Shown here one piece after another: positions 15,746 through 24,712 of a stretch of 42,067 nt of DNA. Each line of letters opens with the position of its first letter. The stretch's first letter is position 1. Under the pieces are notes generated by a model, which was given only the letters and a program-made list of their open reading frames with translations, was not told the origin of the DNA and searched no databases. The position numbers and the translations under genes are program-made. Source of the stretch: Sphingomonas lacusdianchii (GTDB lineage: Bacteria > Pseudomonadota > Alphaproteobacteria > Sphingomonadales > Sphingomonadaceae); the NCBI RefSeq assembly GCF_022664395.1, contig NZ_JAKRET010000023.1, forward strand, positions 1 to 42,067, read 5' to 3'.

Positions 15746-16314
15746 CGGTCGGCGGAAGGGCGGCGCCTCGGGGCGGACGGCGAAGGCGCCTCCGACTCCG
15801 ATGTCGCGACCTTCACCGATCAGCGCACAGGCCTCGTGAGGCCAGCTCCCCTCCCCGCCCCCCGCAGGATGCCGCTTCGCCCATCGCGGCCGGCGACGCC
15901 CTGCCTGGGCGCCAGCCGATAGACGCGTCGCCGGCTCAGGACGTCGACGAGGTCGCAGCACGCGACGCAGGGACCATCGCGTCGCCGACATGCCCATCCC
16001 GCGGATGGCGGTTCGATCGTCCGGGGCATCGAACCTCGACGCCGTGCCCGACGAAGGCCTGTACCAGCTCAACCGGATCGGGCGGACGAAAAAATCGACC
16101 CAGGTCCAGGGAGGGACTTCCCACGGACCAAATCCGGTAGTAAAGTCTCCACGAAGGTATGCGGGGACGGTTTACAGACCGTCCCCGCCAGCCGCCGGCG
16201 GATATAGACCACCCGCCGGGACCGCATCGCAGAACGCCTCAGCGTCCGTCCGCAACGGATGAAGAATCGCGCTTTCGCGAGTCGGTGTCAAGGTCCGGCT
16301 GAAAGGAACTTGGC
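15746..16314. other. Gene-poor stretch carrying a perfect 11-bp hairpin (16161-16188)
   Basis: No frame in these 570 bases has both a ribosome site and gene-like composition. The notable feature is GCGGGGACGGT at 16161-16171, a 6-base loop, and ACCGTCCCCGC at 16178-16188, a perfect inverted repeat. No T run follows. It could be a terminator for the 14327-15745 gene, a protein-binding site, or a recombination or origin element. Confidence 0.55.
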
Positions 16315-16479
16315 ATGAGCAGGACGTGGAGCGTTGACTACAGCAAGATGAGGCCGGGCATGCCGCCGGGGCGCTTTGCCCTGGCCATGCGGCGCCTAGC
16401 CAAGCGGCGGCGGCTAGCTGCTCGCGAGGAGGACCCCGACGATCATTCGCGCGGGGTAGACCCCGCGGCCCGCGATTGA
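16315..16479 (+). CDS. Small basic protein, 54 residues
   Basis: A short gene with a good ribosome site (GAAAGGA 7 bases before the ATG). The product begins MSRTWSVDYSKMRPGMPPGRF, then has a very basic helix (AMRRLAKRRRLAAREE) and an acidic C-terminus. It is likely a small nucleic-acid-binding or protein-binding factor; no family is recognised. It lies 51 bases before the next gene on the same strand and may be cotranscribed with it. Confidence 0.5.
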   Translation: MSRTWSVDYSKMRPGMPPGRFALAMRRLAKRRRLAAREEDPDDHSRGVDPAARD

Positions 16480-16530
16480 GCGGGCGGCGGCCTATCGTGA
16501 CGTTCTAAGGACGAGGAAAAGGGGGCGTAC

Positions 16531-17205
16531 GTGATGAAGATGACCTATCCCTTCTCGGATTACGGTCGGGTGTTGAAGCTGACGCGCGCGGTAGCTGAGA
16601 CCGCGGGCGTCACGACGGTCGACGGGACGGCAGCGTCGCTCGGCCTCAGCCCGGCGTCAGGGAATTTCAAGTATCAGGTCCTCGCCGCGCGTCTTCTCGG
16701 GTTCATCCTTCGTCGCGGGGACCACCTCACCATCACCGATCTCGGTCGGCGTTTCGTAGGTCCCGGTCCCGATGACGCCGACGTCGGCTCTGTCATCGCC
16801 AAGGTGCCGGCCTTCTCGAACCTTCCGTCAGCACCGGCGGACGGGATCAGCGACGAAGCCGTTGCCGAGGCCCTCCTTTCGGCAGGCGTTCCGGAGGTGA
16901 GGGTCTCGAAGGTGGTCAGGTTCTACACGGATCTCGTCGCCGGGACCCCGACGGCCGAAGCAGCGTCGCCGGTCGCCAGGCCTTCCGCCGCAGGCGCGAC
17001 GGGATCCCCGACCGCCTCCGGCACCGACGGCGGTCGTCCCGACAACGCGGCTGCGGACCGCGGGTGGCTGCTCTCGGACGACGCCCTCAGGGCCCTCCTG
17101 GCCAAAGCGCCTCCGGGGGGGGGAGCATGGTCCGTCGCACGCCGGGAGAACTTCATCGCGAGTGTGGACGCGCTGCTGCGCGAACTGCTCTGGTCGTTCG
17201 ACTGA
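16531..17205 (+). CDS. Hypothetical protein with N-terminal winged-helix-like domain
   Basis: This 224-residue product begins at GTG 16531 (ATG 16534 is the alternative). Residues 1-75 read like a winged helix: YGRVLKLTRAVAETAG, then AASLGLSPASGNFKYQVLAARLLGFI, then LTITDLGRRFVGP. The pattern of Ser-Gly-x-Phe followed by a helix ending in Gly-Phe-Ile and then LTxxGrrf is typical of DUF5343-like and related HTH modules. Residues 140-175 are a Pro/Ala/Gly-rich linker, followed by a C-terminal helical piece (SVARRENFIASVDALLRELLWSFD). It is probably DNA-binding, but no partner or target is visible. It is convergent with the HEPN/CBS gene. Confidence 0.65.
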   Translation: MMKMTYPFSDYGRVLKLTRAVAETAGVTTVDGTAASLGLSPASGNFKYQVLAARLLGFILRRGDHLTITDLGRRFVGPGPDDADVGSVIAKVPAFSNLPSAPADGISDEAVAEALLSAGVPEVRVSKVVRFYTDLVAGTPTAEAASPVARPSAAGATGSPTASGTDGGRPDNAAADRGWLLSDDALRALLAKAPPGGGAWSVARRENFIASVDALLRELLWSFD

Positions 17206-17526
17206 GACCTCGTCGAGGCGAAGCGTCACGGGCCTCGCCGCCGCTGCCGGCACCGGCACGAGGTCCGAACCATGTGACCGGTCCCGGTCGCGTGGCAGAT
17301 CCGGGGCGGCTCGAAGCGAAGCATCCCGACCATCCGGACGAGGATCGCAGTCCAGCGCGAGGAATGTCCGGTACACGGATACCGATCACTTCGTCCATGT
17401 CGCCCTCGCCTTCTATGAAGGTTCGCCATTCGACGCATGACAGACGCGGTCGAGGCCAAAGACCCGGCGGGCCCCGTGCCGCATGCCCGGCCGATGGGAT
17501 CCGCCGTCGGATTGCCGTCGAACGGC
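17206..17526. other. Convergent intergenic stretch, nothing supported
   Basis: About 320 bases lie between two convergent genes. Frames crossing it are antisense shadows of the 17527-18633 gene. No clear terminator hairpin was found for either gene. Confidence 0.4.
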
Positions 17527-18633
17527 TCAGAGACGAACGTCGGGCCGGAGGATCGCCCCGGCGACCAAACCGCCCACCGAGCGAACGAGGACGACCGCCG
17601 GACGCGTCGCGGTCGCGTCGGACGGGAAGAACAAGGCCTGCAGGTCACCGCTGCTGGCTCTGACGTCGATCTCCATGAGCGTGAGCGGGTGGAGATCGAC
17701 GACCTCGCCGGCGGTGACCTCGGAGAGGTCCACCATACCGCCCAGCAGCGCGGCCCGATCGGCGGTCGCGGTCATCGCGCTGGCGGTCGTCAACGCCGAC
17801 GGGGGCCCGTCCCCGTCCCCGGCGATCAATGCCAATTCGGGCCGCCCCGCCCGCATCAAGGGCAGGACGACGTCAAGCGGGTCGTCAGCGGTCACGAACG
17901 GGGGAGGTCGGAGGTTCATCTGCGCGATCGGGCGACCGGGGAAATGCGAGAACCGCGTCGGTGGCACGCGCGCGACAGCCATCACTGTCGAATGCCGGCG
18001 CGTGAAGTCCCTCACCGCCAACGAGTGCAGGCCGATCAAATCGAGGATCGCGTTCAGCTTGGCCCCGTGGTCCTGCCGATCGTGTATGGGCTCGTGATGC
18101 GCTATCCGGTTCCGCAGGTCGTTCACCTCGGCCGCGCGGCGCTGGACGTCGCGGCGGCGCATTCCCGCCACCAGATTGGGAAAGGCCGCGATCAGCACGT
18201 GATCCGGCCATACATGGTCGTAGTCGTCCCGGAACAGGTTGGACCAGAAATCGAACGTCAAGGCGGCAACCAAGTCGTCCGCGGTCGGCTCCGGCAGGCC
18301 TCTGGCGATCGCCGCCCGTACCAGGCGGTCGAGCGCGCGGGCATGCGACTGTTGGGAGAACGTGTTGAGACCGAAGGGTGGCGCAAGCACCCAATCGCGA
18401 CCATACACGGCGGACAGGGCATGGTTGATGGCGTTGCGCGTGGCGATCTCGCAGATGCCGAGCGGAAACAGGAAGGCCTGGGAAAGCCGGCCGTTCCAAA
18501 GGTACAGGCGGATCGCGTGTCCGCGATCGCCGTGCGTGCCGAGGTAGGCGGCGAAGCGCGGCCCGGAGAGGGCCTGCTCGAGGGCGTCGACGGTCTGCGG
18601 CGTCGGAGCCGCGAATTCTTGACTTTCAGCCAT
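17527..18633 (-). CDS. Abi-like protein: HEPN RNase-type domain fused to a CBS-like module
   Basis: This 368-residue cytoplasmic protein has an N-terminal half (residues about 20-220) that resembles the Abi_2/AbiD-F group: RLYLWNGRLSQAFLFPLGICEIATRNAINHAL, then FWSNLFRDDYDHVW, then the HEPN motif R-N-R-I-A-H-H-E-P at 174-182. In HEPN proteins the R-x4-6-H motif cuts RNA, and Abi members block phage growth. Residues about 240-320 (DDPLDVVLPLMRAGRPELALIAGD, then ALTTASAM) look like a CBS-type nucleotide-sensing pair, which is unusual on this fold. It is convergent with the winged-helix gene and divergent from the ParA gene. An anti-phage role is inferred from the domain; no antitoxin neighbour is obvious. 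Confidence 0.7.
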   Translation of the reverse strand: MAESQEFAAPTPQTVDALEQALSGPRFAAYLGTHGDRGHAIRLYLWNGRLSQAFLFPLGICEIATRNAINHALSAVYGRDWVLAPPFGLNTFSQQSHARALDRLVRAAIARGLPEPTADDLVAALTFDFWSNLFRDDYDHVWPDHVLIAAFPNLVAGMRRRDVQRRAAEVNDLRNRIAHHEPIHDRQDHGAKLNAILDLIGLHSLAVRDFTRRHSTVMAVARVPPTRFSHFPGRPIAQMNLRPPPFVTADDPLDVVLPLMRAGRPELALIAGDGDGPPSALTTASAMTATADRAALLGGMVDLSEVTAGEVVDLHPLTLMEIDVRASSGDLQALFFPSDATATRPAVVLVRSVGGLVAGAILRPDVRL

Positions 18634-18857
18634 CTCGCGCCTACTACATGTCTCATAGCAGCCGTATCCGCACGGATCGGCAACGGACCCCGGGGCAGGT
18701 ACGCCTCCCCCGGGGCCACCCCTTCCAGAGCAGCGACATCGACCGGCATCGCCTTTCTGAACGCCATTGCAAATCTAACATTGCCCGCACGCTGTCAACG
18801 GCTATTGTGTACGCCGGTAAAGAAACTTATACATCGATAACGGAAGGAGTGCCGCTC

Positions 18858-19901
18858 TTGGATTTGGTGGGGGTCGCGGAGATCGCCGAGATGCTCGGGG
18901 TCTCGAAGCAGGTCGTGGCGAACTGGCGGGGCCGCAAGGGAGGGTTCCCGGCACCCACGGCGACGCTGAAGGCGGGGCCGGTCTGGACGCGCGAGGCGAT
19001 CACCGCATGGGCGGTTTCGCAGGGCATAGCCGTGCGCCAGGAGGAGGAGGTCACCAGCATCGAGGCGGAGGTCCGTCGTCCGGCATCGGTCGCCGCCTTG
19101 ATGAACATGAAGGGCGGCGTCGGAAAGTCCACCCTGACCGCGAACATCGGCTGGCACGCCTCCTACAATCGCGGCATGCGCGTCCTCCTGGTGGACCTCG
19201 ACCCCCAGTTCAACCTCAGCCAGTACATCCTTGGCGTCGAAGGATACGAGAGACTCGTCTCCGACGACGATGACACCATCGAGACGCTGTTCCGGCACGA
19301 GCCGGGAGAAGGACCGGCCGACATCCGCGACCTGATCCGCGAGGTCCACGGCTGGAACGACGGATCCTGCCTCCACCTCGTGCCCGCCAGCCTCGACCTC
19401 GCATGGAGCATGCGGCTCGCACTCGAACGCGCCCATGTCCTGCGCGACGCCCTGGACGAGGTCCGCGACGGCTACGATCTCATCATCATCGACTGTGCGC
19501 CGACCGAGTCCATCCTCTCGACAGCGACCTACTTCGCCGCGGACTGGATCCTCGTCCCGGTGAAGCCGGAGTTCCTGTCGGCCATCGGGCTCCCGCTACT
19601 CCTGAAGTCGATCACGGAGTTCGAGAACACCCATCGCACCGAAATGACGCCCCAGATCGCCGGCATCGTCTTCAACGACGTCAGCGACAGGGTGGAGCAT
19701 GACCGGAGCAGACGTTTCGTGCGCGACACGGCCACGCGCCACGCCATCCCGGTATTCCGGAACGAGATAAACCATTCGGACAGCTACCCAGCCGGCGCGC
19801 GTCAAGGTAAGCCGATCTTCCTCACGGACAACGCCCGGTCCACCCGCAAGGAGGAGCTGGAACGGGTGGGCGACGAATTCCTGGGGAGCATTGGCCTGTG
19901 A
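18858..19901 (+). CDS. ParA-type ATPase with an N-terminal MerR/AlpA-like HTH
   Basis: This 347-residue partition ATPase has residues 1-60 forming a small winged HTH (LVGVAEIAEMLGVSKQVVANWRGRKGGFP, then WTREAITAWAVSQG), as in AlpA/MerR-like proteins. Residues about 78-340 are the ParA/Soj domain, with the deviant Walker A KGGVGKST at 85-92, VLLVDLDPQFNLSQYILG, and LIIIDCAPTESIL. The start was set at TTG 18858 because GGAAGGAG ends 8 bases before it and the HTH begins there; an upstream in-frame ATG at 18648 lies in low-quality sequence. The stop overlaps the next gene by 4 bases (GTGA). ParA moves or segregates DNA on the nucleoid, so the element probably has an episomal phase. The HTH suggests autoregulation. 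Confidence 0.85.
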   Translation: MDLVGVAEIAEMLGVSKQVVANWRGRKGGFPAPTATLKAGPVWTREAITAWAVSQGIAVRQEEEVTSIEAEVRRPASVAALMNMKGGVGKSTLTANIGWHASYNRGMRVLLVDLDPQFNLSQYILGVEGYERLVSDDDDTIETLFRHEPGEGPADIRDLIREVHGWNDGSCLHLVPASLDLAWSMRLALERAHVLRDALDEVRDGYDLIIIDCAPTESILSTATYFAADWILVPVKPEFLSAIGLPLLLKSITEFENTHRTEMTPQIAGIVFNDVSDRVEHDRSRRFVRDTATRHAIPVFRNEINHSDSYPAGARQGKPIFLTDNARSTRKEELERVGDEFLGSIGL

Positions 19902-20443
19902 CGACCAAGTCCGAGGCGCTGATCCGCGATCTGGCAGCCCTCTTCGTCAAGTACCGCCTGAGCGATTGGAAGCCGCTGCTCGCCGAACTCGAGCAGCGCG
20001 GAGGGTCGGCGGCACTCGCCAAGGCCATCAGCCAGCACGCCGCCCGGGCATCCACACCCGCAAAGCGCGTCAAGACGAAGGCAGTCCCCCCCAGGTCCGC
20101 CGCGGCGAAGCCGGTCGAGCTGGACCTGGAGCCCAGGTTCACGGGTCCTCACGCCGCGACGATCGACGAACTGCGGGACGCCATGGTCTCCAAGCGATCA
20201 TTCCCGCTGATGCCGGATCTGAAGGCCGCGATCACCGCGCTGGGGATCAAGGGACCGCTGAACGGACGTCGCGATGTGCTCGTGATGACGCTGACGGAGC
20301 ATCTGGACCGGCTCGAACCAGCAGCCTTCGAAGCCGCGTTGCGGAACCTCGCGAGGCAAGAGGAACGCAGCCAGCCGGACACGGTGCCGGCCTACGATCG
20401 GTGGTTCGATCTGATCACCGCGGGACGATCAAACGCGCGGTAG
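19898..20443 (+). CDS. Hypothetical protein coupled to ParA (possible partition partner)
   Basis: This 181-residue product starts with a GTG that overlaps the ParA stop by four bases, so translation is coupled. The N-terminus is helical (ALIRDLAALFVKYRLSDWKPLLAELEQRGG), followed by a basic, Ala/Pro/Lys-rich linker (ARASTPAKRVKTKAVPPRSAAAKP) and a second helical domain (FPLMPDLKAAITALGIKG, then DVLVMTLTEHLDRL). A basic linker between two helical parts suits a DNA- or ParA-binding adaptor, but it has no ParB signature. Position is the main evidence for a partition role. Confidence 0.65.
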   Translation: MTTKSEALIRDLAALFVKYRLSDWKPLLAELEQRGGSAALAKAISQHAARASTPAKRVKTKAVPPRSAAAKPVELDLEPRFTGPHAATIDELRDAMVSKRSFPLMPDLKAAITALGIKGPLNGRRDVLVMTLTEHLDRLEPAAFEAALRNLARQEERSQPDTVPAYDRWFDLITAGRSNAR

Positions 20444-20684
20444 GCCTGCCCCCCTCTCCGACCCGTCGGTCGTCCAGCTCCCCCCTCGCCGCGGCGCGGT
20501 GGGACGCCGCGACGCCCCTCCCCGCCCTGACCTGGCGCGCGCCGGTACATGCGACGAGCGCTGGCGCGAGGGCGGATCCCCCATCCGTCAGCCGGATCGT
20601 CGGCGGCCGCCTGCCCCACAATGTCGTTGGGAGGGTAGGAACATGTTCGATGCCGCCGCAGTCGTGGAATCCTGACTCCGCCAC

Positions 20685-21299
20685 CTAGCTTCTCGGGCTG
20701 TCCCCGACAGAGGGAATGGCATCAGCATGCAACCTCGCATATTCCTCCGACCACCTCGTTATCTTGGCAAGATCATCTTTCGAGAAGCCGCGCCCCCGTT
20801 CGCAGATCCAGTTCCACACCCGCTCGTTGCCTCTTGTCAGCCAGTGGGCCCAGTACAGCTTGCTCGCATCCTCGAGCGACACGTTGATGTGGTTCTTTTC
20901 ATAAAGCATCGTCAGACGAAGTATCTGCATTATGTAGAAGGTGAACGCGAGCCGGGTTTCGAAACCGGGGACTTCAGAATCCCCTTCCACCTCGGGCTCC
21001 CAGGACAAGCGGAGCTTGTCGTTCCTGATGAACTCCAAGTTGATGGTCTGCCACTGGTCGTGCAGCTTGCTGTTCGCGGCGATAGTGTCGTCGTTCATCC
21101 CGCTCGTCTCGATCTTGCGAGCGATCTTGTCGGTGACGTTGACAGCCCAGACCGCCACCAGAAGCGCCATTGCCGCAACTACGGCGCCGAGGGCCTGCGC
21201 GGCAGCGGCGTCGATCGAGGCGGATGAGTCCTTGTCCCCCGCTTGATAGAAGGGGAGGGCTACGAAGACCAGCGCCACGAGAATGCCAAGTAACGCCAT
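20685..21299 (-). CDS. Hypothetical membrane protein, probably 5'-truncated by IS21
   Basis: This frame of 204 residues from the first available ATG has two hydrophobic segments, at residues 1-18 (MALLGILVALVFVALPFY) and 35-53 (ALGAVVAAMALLVAVWAVN). A soluble cytoplasmic domain of about 150 residues follows (DKIARKIETSGMN, then FIRNDKLRLSWEPEVEG, then YIMQILRLTMLYEKNHINVSLEDASKLYWAHWL). The same frame stays open upstream of the ATG right up to the IS21 end at 21411, and that part (RNFFLEHPNFFRS) reads like real protein. No ribosome site precedes the ATG. The native start was therefore probably lost when the IS arrived. The C-terminal part resembles uncharacterised membrane proteins near defence genes, but I cannot name a family. 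Confidence 0.6.
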   Translation of the reverse strand: MALLGILVALVFVALPFYQAGDKDSSASIDAAAAQALGAVVAAMALLVAVWAVNVTDKIARKIETSGMNDDTIAANSKLHDQWQTINLEFIRNDKLRLSWEPEVEGDSEVPGFETRLAFTFYIMQILRLTMLYEKNHINVSLEDASKLYWAHWLTRGNERVWNWICERGRGFSKDDLAKITRWSEEYARLHADAIPSVGDSPRS

Positions 21300-21498
21300 C
21301 GAGCGGAAGAAGTTAGGATGCTCGAGAAAGAAGTTGCGATCTGACGTGTTCGCTTCACCTCGCGGAGCCGGTCTTGCGAAGGCTCGCTGGGATACTCCAA
21401 GAACCAGAGCTGTTGATTTGCACTGAGAGTTGACCCGGCGTTTTCATCGAGAAGTGACCCGAGTCGTGGGGGTAATGTCAGGCCCGCGGGGTTGCGGG

Positions 21499-22278
21499 TC
21501 AAGTTGCGGCCTTTTCCTTTTTCAGTTTGCCGGCCTCTGACCGGACGCGGAACCGGAAGCTGTCGTTGCCGGTCTCGACGATGTGGCAATGGTGGGTAAG
21601 GCGGTCGAGGAGCGCGGTGGTCATCTTGGCGTCGCCGAAGACCCCGGCCCACTCGCTGAAGCTGAGGTTCGTGGTGATGACGACGCTGGTCTGCTCTTAG
21701 AGCTTGCTGAGCAGGTGGAACAGCATGGCGCCGCCCGAGGAGCTGAACGGCAGGTAGCCCAACTCGTCAAGGACGACGAGGTCAAGGCGGAGCAGGCGCT
21801 CGGCGAGCTGCCCGGCCCTGTTCATGGCCTTCTCCTGCTCGAGCGCGTTGACCAGGTCGACAGTGGCAAAGAAGCGGGCCTTCCTGCGCCGGTGTTCGAT
21901 GGCCTGCACAGCGAGCGCGGTGGCGATGTGCGTCTTGCCGGTACCCGGGCCGCCAATCAGGACGACGTTGTCGGCACCGTCGATGAAATCGCCCCGGTGA
22001 AGCTGACGGACCATGGCCTCGTCGACCGCGGCGGAGGTGAAATCGAAGCCGGTCAGGTCCTTGTACGCCGGCAGCTTCGCTGCCTTGATCTGGTAGGCGA
22101 TGGATCTCACCTCGCGTTCCGCCATCTCGGCTTTCAGCAGCTGGGACAGGATGGGCACGGCTGCATCGAAGGCAGGTGCGCCCTGTTCGATGAGGTCGCC
22201 AACGGCCTGCGCCATGCCGTACATCCGCAGGTCGCGCAGCATGACGACGACCGCGGCGCTGGCGGGGTCATGACGCAT
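21499..22278 (-). pseudogene. istB: istB, IS21 helper ATPase, interrupted by a premature stop
   Basis: The frame from ATG 22278 encodes the AAA+ helper of IS21 transposition. It has the N-terminal domain, Walker A GGPGTGKTH, a segment VVLDELGYLPFSSSG with Walker B, and then a TAA at 21697-21699 after residue 193 (LLSKL*). Beyond it, the same frame continues with family sequence (EQTSVVITTNLSFSEWAGVF and DRLTHHCHIVETG) to a natural TGA at 21499. One codon, most simply TAC or TAT, has become TAA. The truncated protein lacks the C-terminal part of the ATPase core and is unlikely to work. It overlaps the istA end by 11 bases as in intact IS21. Confidence 0.88.
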
Positions 22279-23801
22279 GGCGCACCTCCTTCATCAGCGT
22301 GTCGTAGCGACCGACATCGGCCTGGGGCTCACGGCGCAGGACAAGCGCCTGGGGCGCGTCGATAGGCGTGACGCTGGCGGTCTTGCCGTCGATAAGCCGG
22401 TGCAGGATGTTGAGGATCCGGGTCTTGGTGGCAACGCCTGCCTCAAGGGCGAGTTCGACGGCGCACAGCACCGCCTGTTCGTCGTGCTGGAGCACCAGCG
22501 CCTGGATATCGACCATTTCCCGGTCGCCGCCTGTTCGCCTGAGCAGTTGCTGGCGCAATTGCCGGAAGGCGTCGGGCAACTCGGTAAAAAGGCGCACCGT
22601 TTCGCATGGCACCTGGCTTGCGCTGGACCACCGCCAGATAGTGCCGCCAGTCGTAGATGGTCCGCCCCGGCGAGCGGTGCGTCCGGTCGATAACCCGGGC
22701 GTGCTCGCACACCCTTTGCCCCTCGGCGACCACGACGATGCGGTCGGGATAGATTCGCAGGCTCACCGGCCGGTTCGCGAAGGAAGCCGGGACGCTGTAG
22801 CGGTTGCGGTCGAAATGGACGAGACAGGTTGGCGACACCCGTTTGGTATGCTCGACGAAGCCGTCGAACGGGCGCCCCGGTTTCATCAGGTCCGGCACTT
22901 CTTGCGCCCATATATCGGCGACGGTGCCGGGAAGGTTGCCGTGCGGGATCTGCGCCCACTCGGCGATGCACTGCTCCTCGAGCCATGCATTGAGGGCGTC
23001 TAGATGAGGAAATGCGGGCAGCCGCTGCAACAGACGGCGACGCGCATCCTGCACGTTCTTCTCGACCTGTCCCTTCTCCCAGCCGGACGCCGGATTGCAG
23101 AACTCCGGCTCGAACAGATAGTGGCTCGCCATCGCCGCGAAGCGCGCGTTGACCTGCCGTGCCTTGCCCGTGCCGATACGGTCGACCGCCGTCTTCATGT
23201 TGTCGTAGATCCCGCGCCGCGGCACCCCGCCGAGCACCCGGAAGGCATGCTGGTGCGCATCGAACAGCATCTCGTGCGTCTGGAGCGGATAGGCCCGTAC
23301 GATGAACGCCCGGCTGTGCGACAGCTTGGTATGAGCTGCCTGCAACTTCACCCGTTCGCCGCCCAGAACGGCCCAGTCCTCGCTCCAGTCGAATTGGAAG
23401 GCTTCGCCGGACTCGAACACCAGCGGCACGAACGTGCCCCGGCCCGTCGTCTGCTCCTGGACCTGACGGTTCGCTCTCCACGCCCGGATGAAAGCCGCTA
23501 CCCGACTGTATGAGCCGTCATAGCCCAGCGCGACCAGGTCGGCGTGGATCTGCTTGCCCGTGCGCCGCTGTTTTCGGGACCTGGTCATCTCCGTCTTCAG
23601 CCAGCCCGATAGCCGCTCGGCATACGGGTCCAGCCTGCTTGGCCGGACGACTATCTCAAACTTCGGCTCCAACGCGTCCGACCGCAGATATTTGCGGATC
23701 GTGTTACGCGACAGTCCCGTGCGGCGGGTTATCTCCCGGATAGACATTCCATCCCGGAATGCCCAGCGCCGGATGACGCTCAGTAACGCCATGTCTATCA
23801 C
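22268..23801 (-). pseudogene. istA: istA, IS21 transposase, frameshifted
   Basis: From ATG 23801 the frame encodes IstA: N-terminal HTH (MSIREITRRTGLSRNTIRKYL), then the DDE integrase core with the segments FQFDWSEDWAVL, GIYDNMKTAV and NPASGWEKGQVEKNVQ, and the C-terminal beta domain. At the A5 run 22586-22590 the frame is lost. Downstream family sequence (TELPDAFRQL, then MVDIQALVLQHDEQAV and DAPQALVLRREPQ) continues in another frame to TGA at 22268. The total length is 3n+1, consistent with one inserted base. A homopolymer sequencing error cannot be excluded, but together with the istB stop the copy appears dead. Confidence 0.85.
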
Positions 23802-23903
23802 TCCTTGACCCCCCGACAGTCAGCCGGGGTGAGGTTGAGACACGGGTCACTTCTCGGTGGAAATTTATGCCTTCACCGGGTCAGCTCTCAGTGGAAATCA
23901 ACA

Positions 23904-24712
23904 CCCCTACTCGTCTTCCTGTCCAAGGGTTGAGTTCCAGGCGTTTCGTCGACGCCGATCCCGGCCCCGGCGGCCGCATGTGCGACAGGCGAACAGCAAG
24001 CCATATGCAGGCACGGCCCCTTTGTAGTCGTGACGCCTTCCCCCCGGTCGGTTGCGTCGGCGTGAGGCAGTGGAGGCACGAGAGGCTCAGCGTCATCCGA
24101 TCCGTTCCCGACGTCCGACAACACCGCCGGGGGCGTCACCCGACCCACCCGACGCGCGCCCGTGCCGCCTGAGCGGCATCATCGTGGTCCATGGCGGTGG
24201 CCATCGGGGCGCCCGCCGCGAGATCATCCGTCATTGCCGGGGTTCCGCAGCCATTGACGAAGGCCGTGCGATCCGCACCAGCAGCAGACCTCAGCGCCGG
24301 CCATCGAGTCCCTCGCGGAAGGGCGCCGACAGTCGCCTGCCGTCTTCGTCGGCGGATATCCGCGACGTCACCCCGCCGATCAGAGGAGCGACGCTCGCAG
24401 ATGGATTGAGGGGCAGCGGCCTGACCGATTCGGATCGCGGGTCGATCCGCGACGATCCCGCCCGGCCCGGCGGGATTGGAATCGAACGCCCGGGTCCCCG
24501 CGTCGCGCGCGAGGCTGCACCGTGAACGCTTCCGCCGGATGAGCGAACACCCGCGTGCCGACCTACGCCTGCCTCAGCGCGAATGCGGTCCATCCTCCCA
24601 CGGACCCCGCGTCTTCGAGAGTACGAGCGAAGGGGGTGTGAAGCAGGTTGGAGGGGAAAAGCGGGGACGGGCCCGCCCCGCCTGCTTCGCATCGCACCCA
24701 AGGAGTTTAAGA
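23904..24712. other. GC-rich stretch without a convincing gene
   Basis: About 800 bases follow the IS21 right end. Several frames are open by virtue of high GC, but none has a ribosome site joined to gene-like composition, and none is recognisable. It may hold the displaced 5' part of a gene cut by the IS, but no match to the 20685-21299 product was seen. The last 60 bases are purine-rich and lead to the ribosome site of the next gene. Confidence 0.4.

Larger units (their letters stand above)
21411..23903 (-). mobile_element. IS21-family insertion sequence, inactivated copy
   Basis: The ends are inverted repeats: TGTTGATTTGCACTGAGAG at the left and, reversed, TGTTGATTTCCACTGAGAG at the right, each followed by TGACCCGG and then an inner GAGAAGTGACCC repeat, as is typical for IS21. 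The element is 2493 bases long with istA and istB on the minus strand in the usual overlap. Both genes are broken. The flanking bases (CCAGAGC on the left, CCCCTAC on the right) do not form a target duplication, so one flank was probably changed by later recombination or deletion. Confidence 0.88.

Noticed and set aside
14276..16072. Minus-strand frame of 598 residues
   Set aside because: It is the antisense shadow of the 14327-15745 gene; composition is Arg-rich, there is no ribosome site, and the plus-strand gene has a good one.
17437..18840. Plus-strand frame of 467 residues
   Set aside because: It is antisense to the HEPN/CBS gene, rich in Arg, Gly and Gln, with no recognisable motif.
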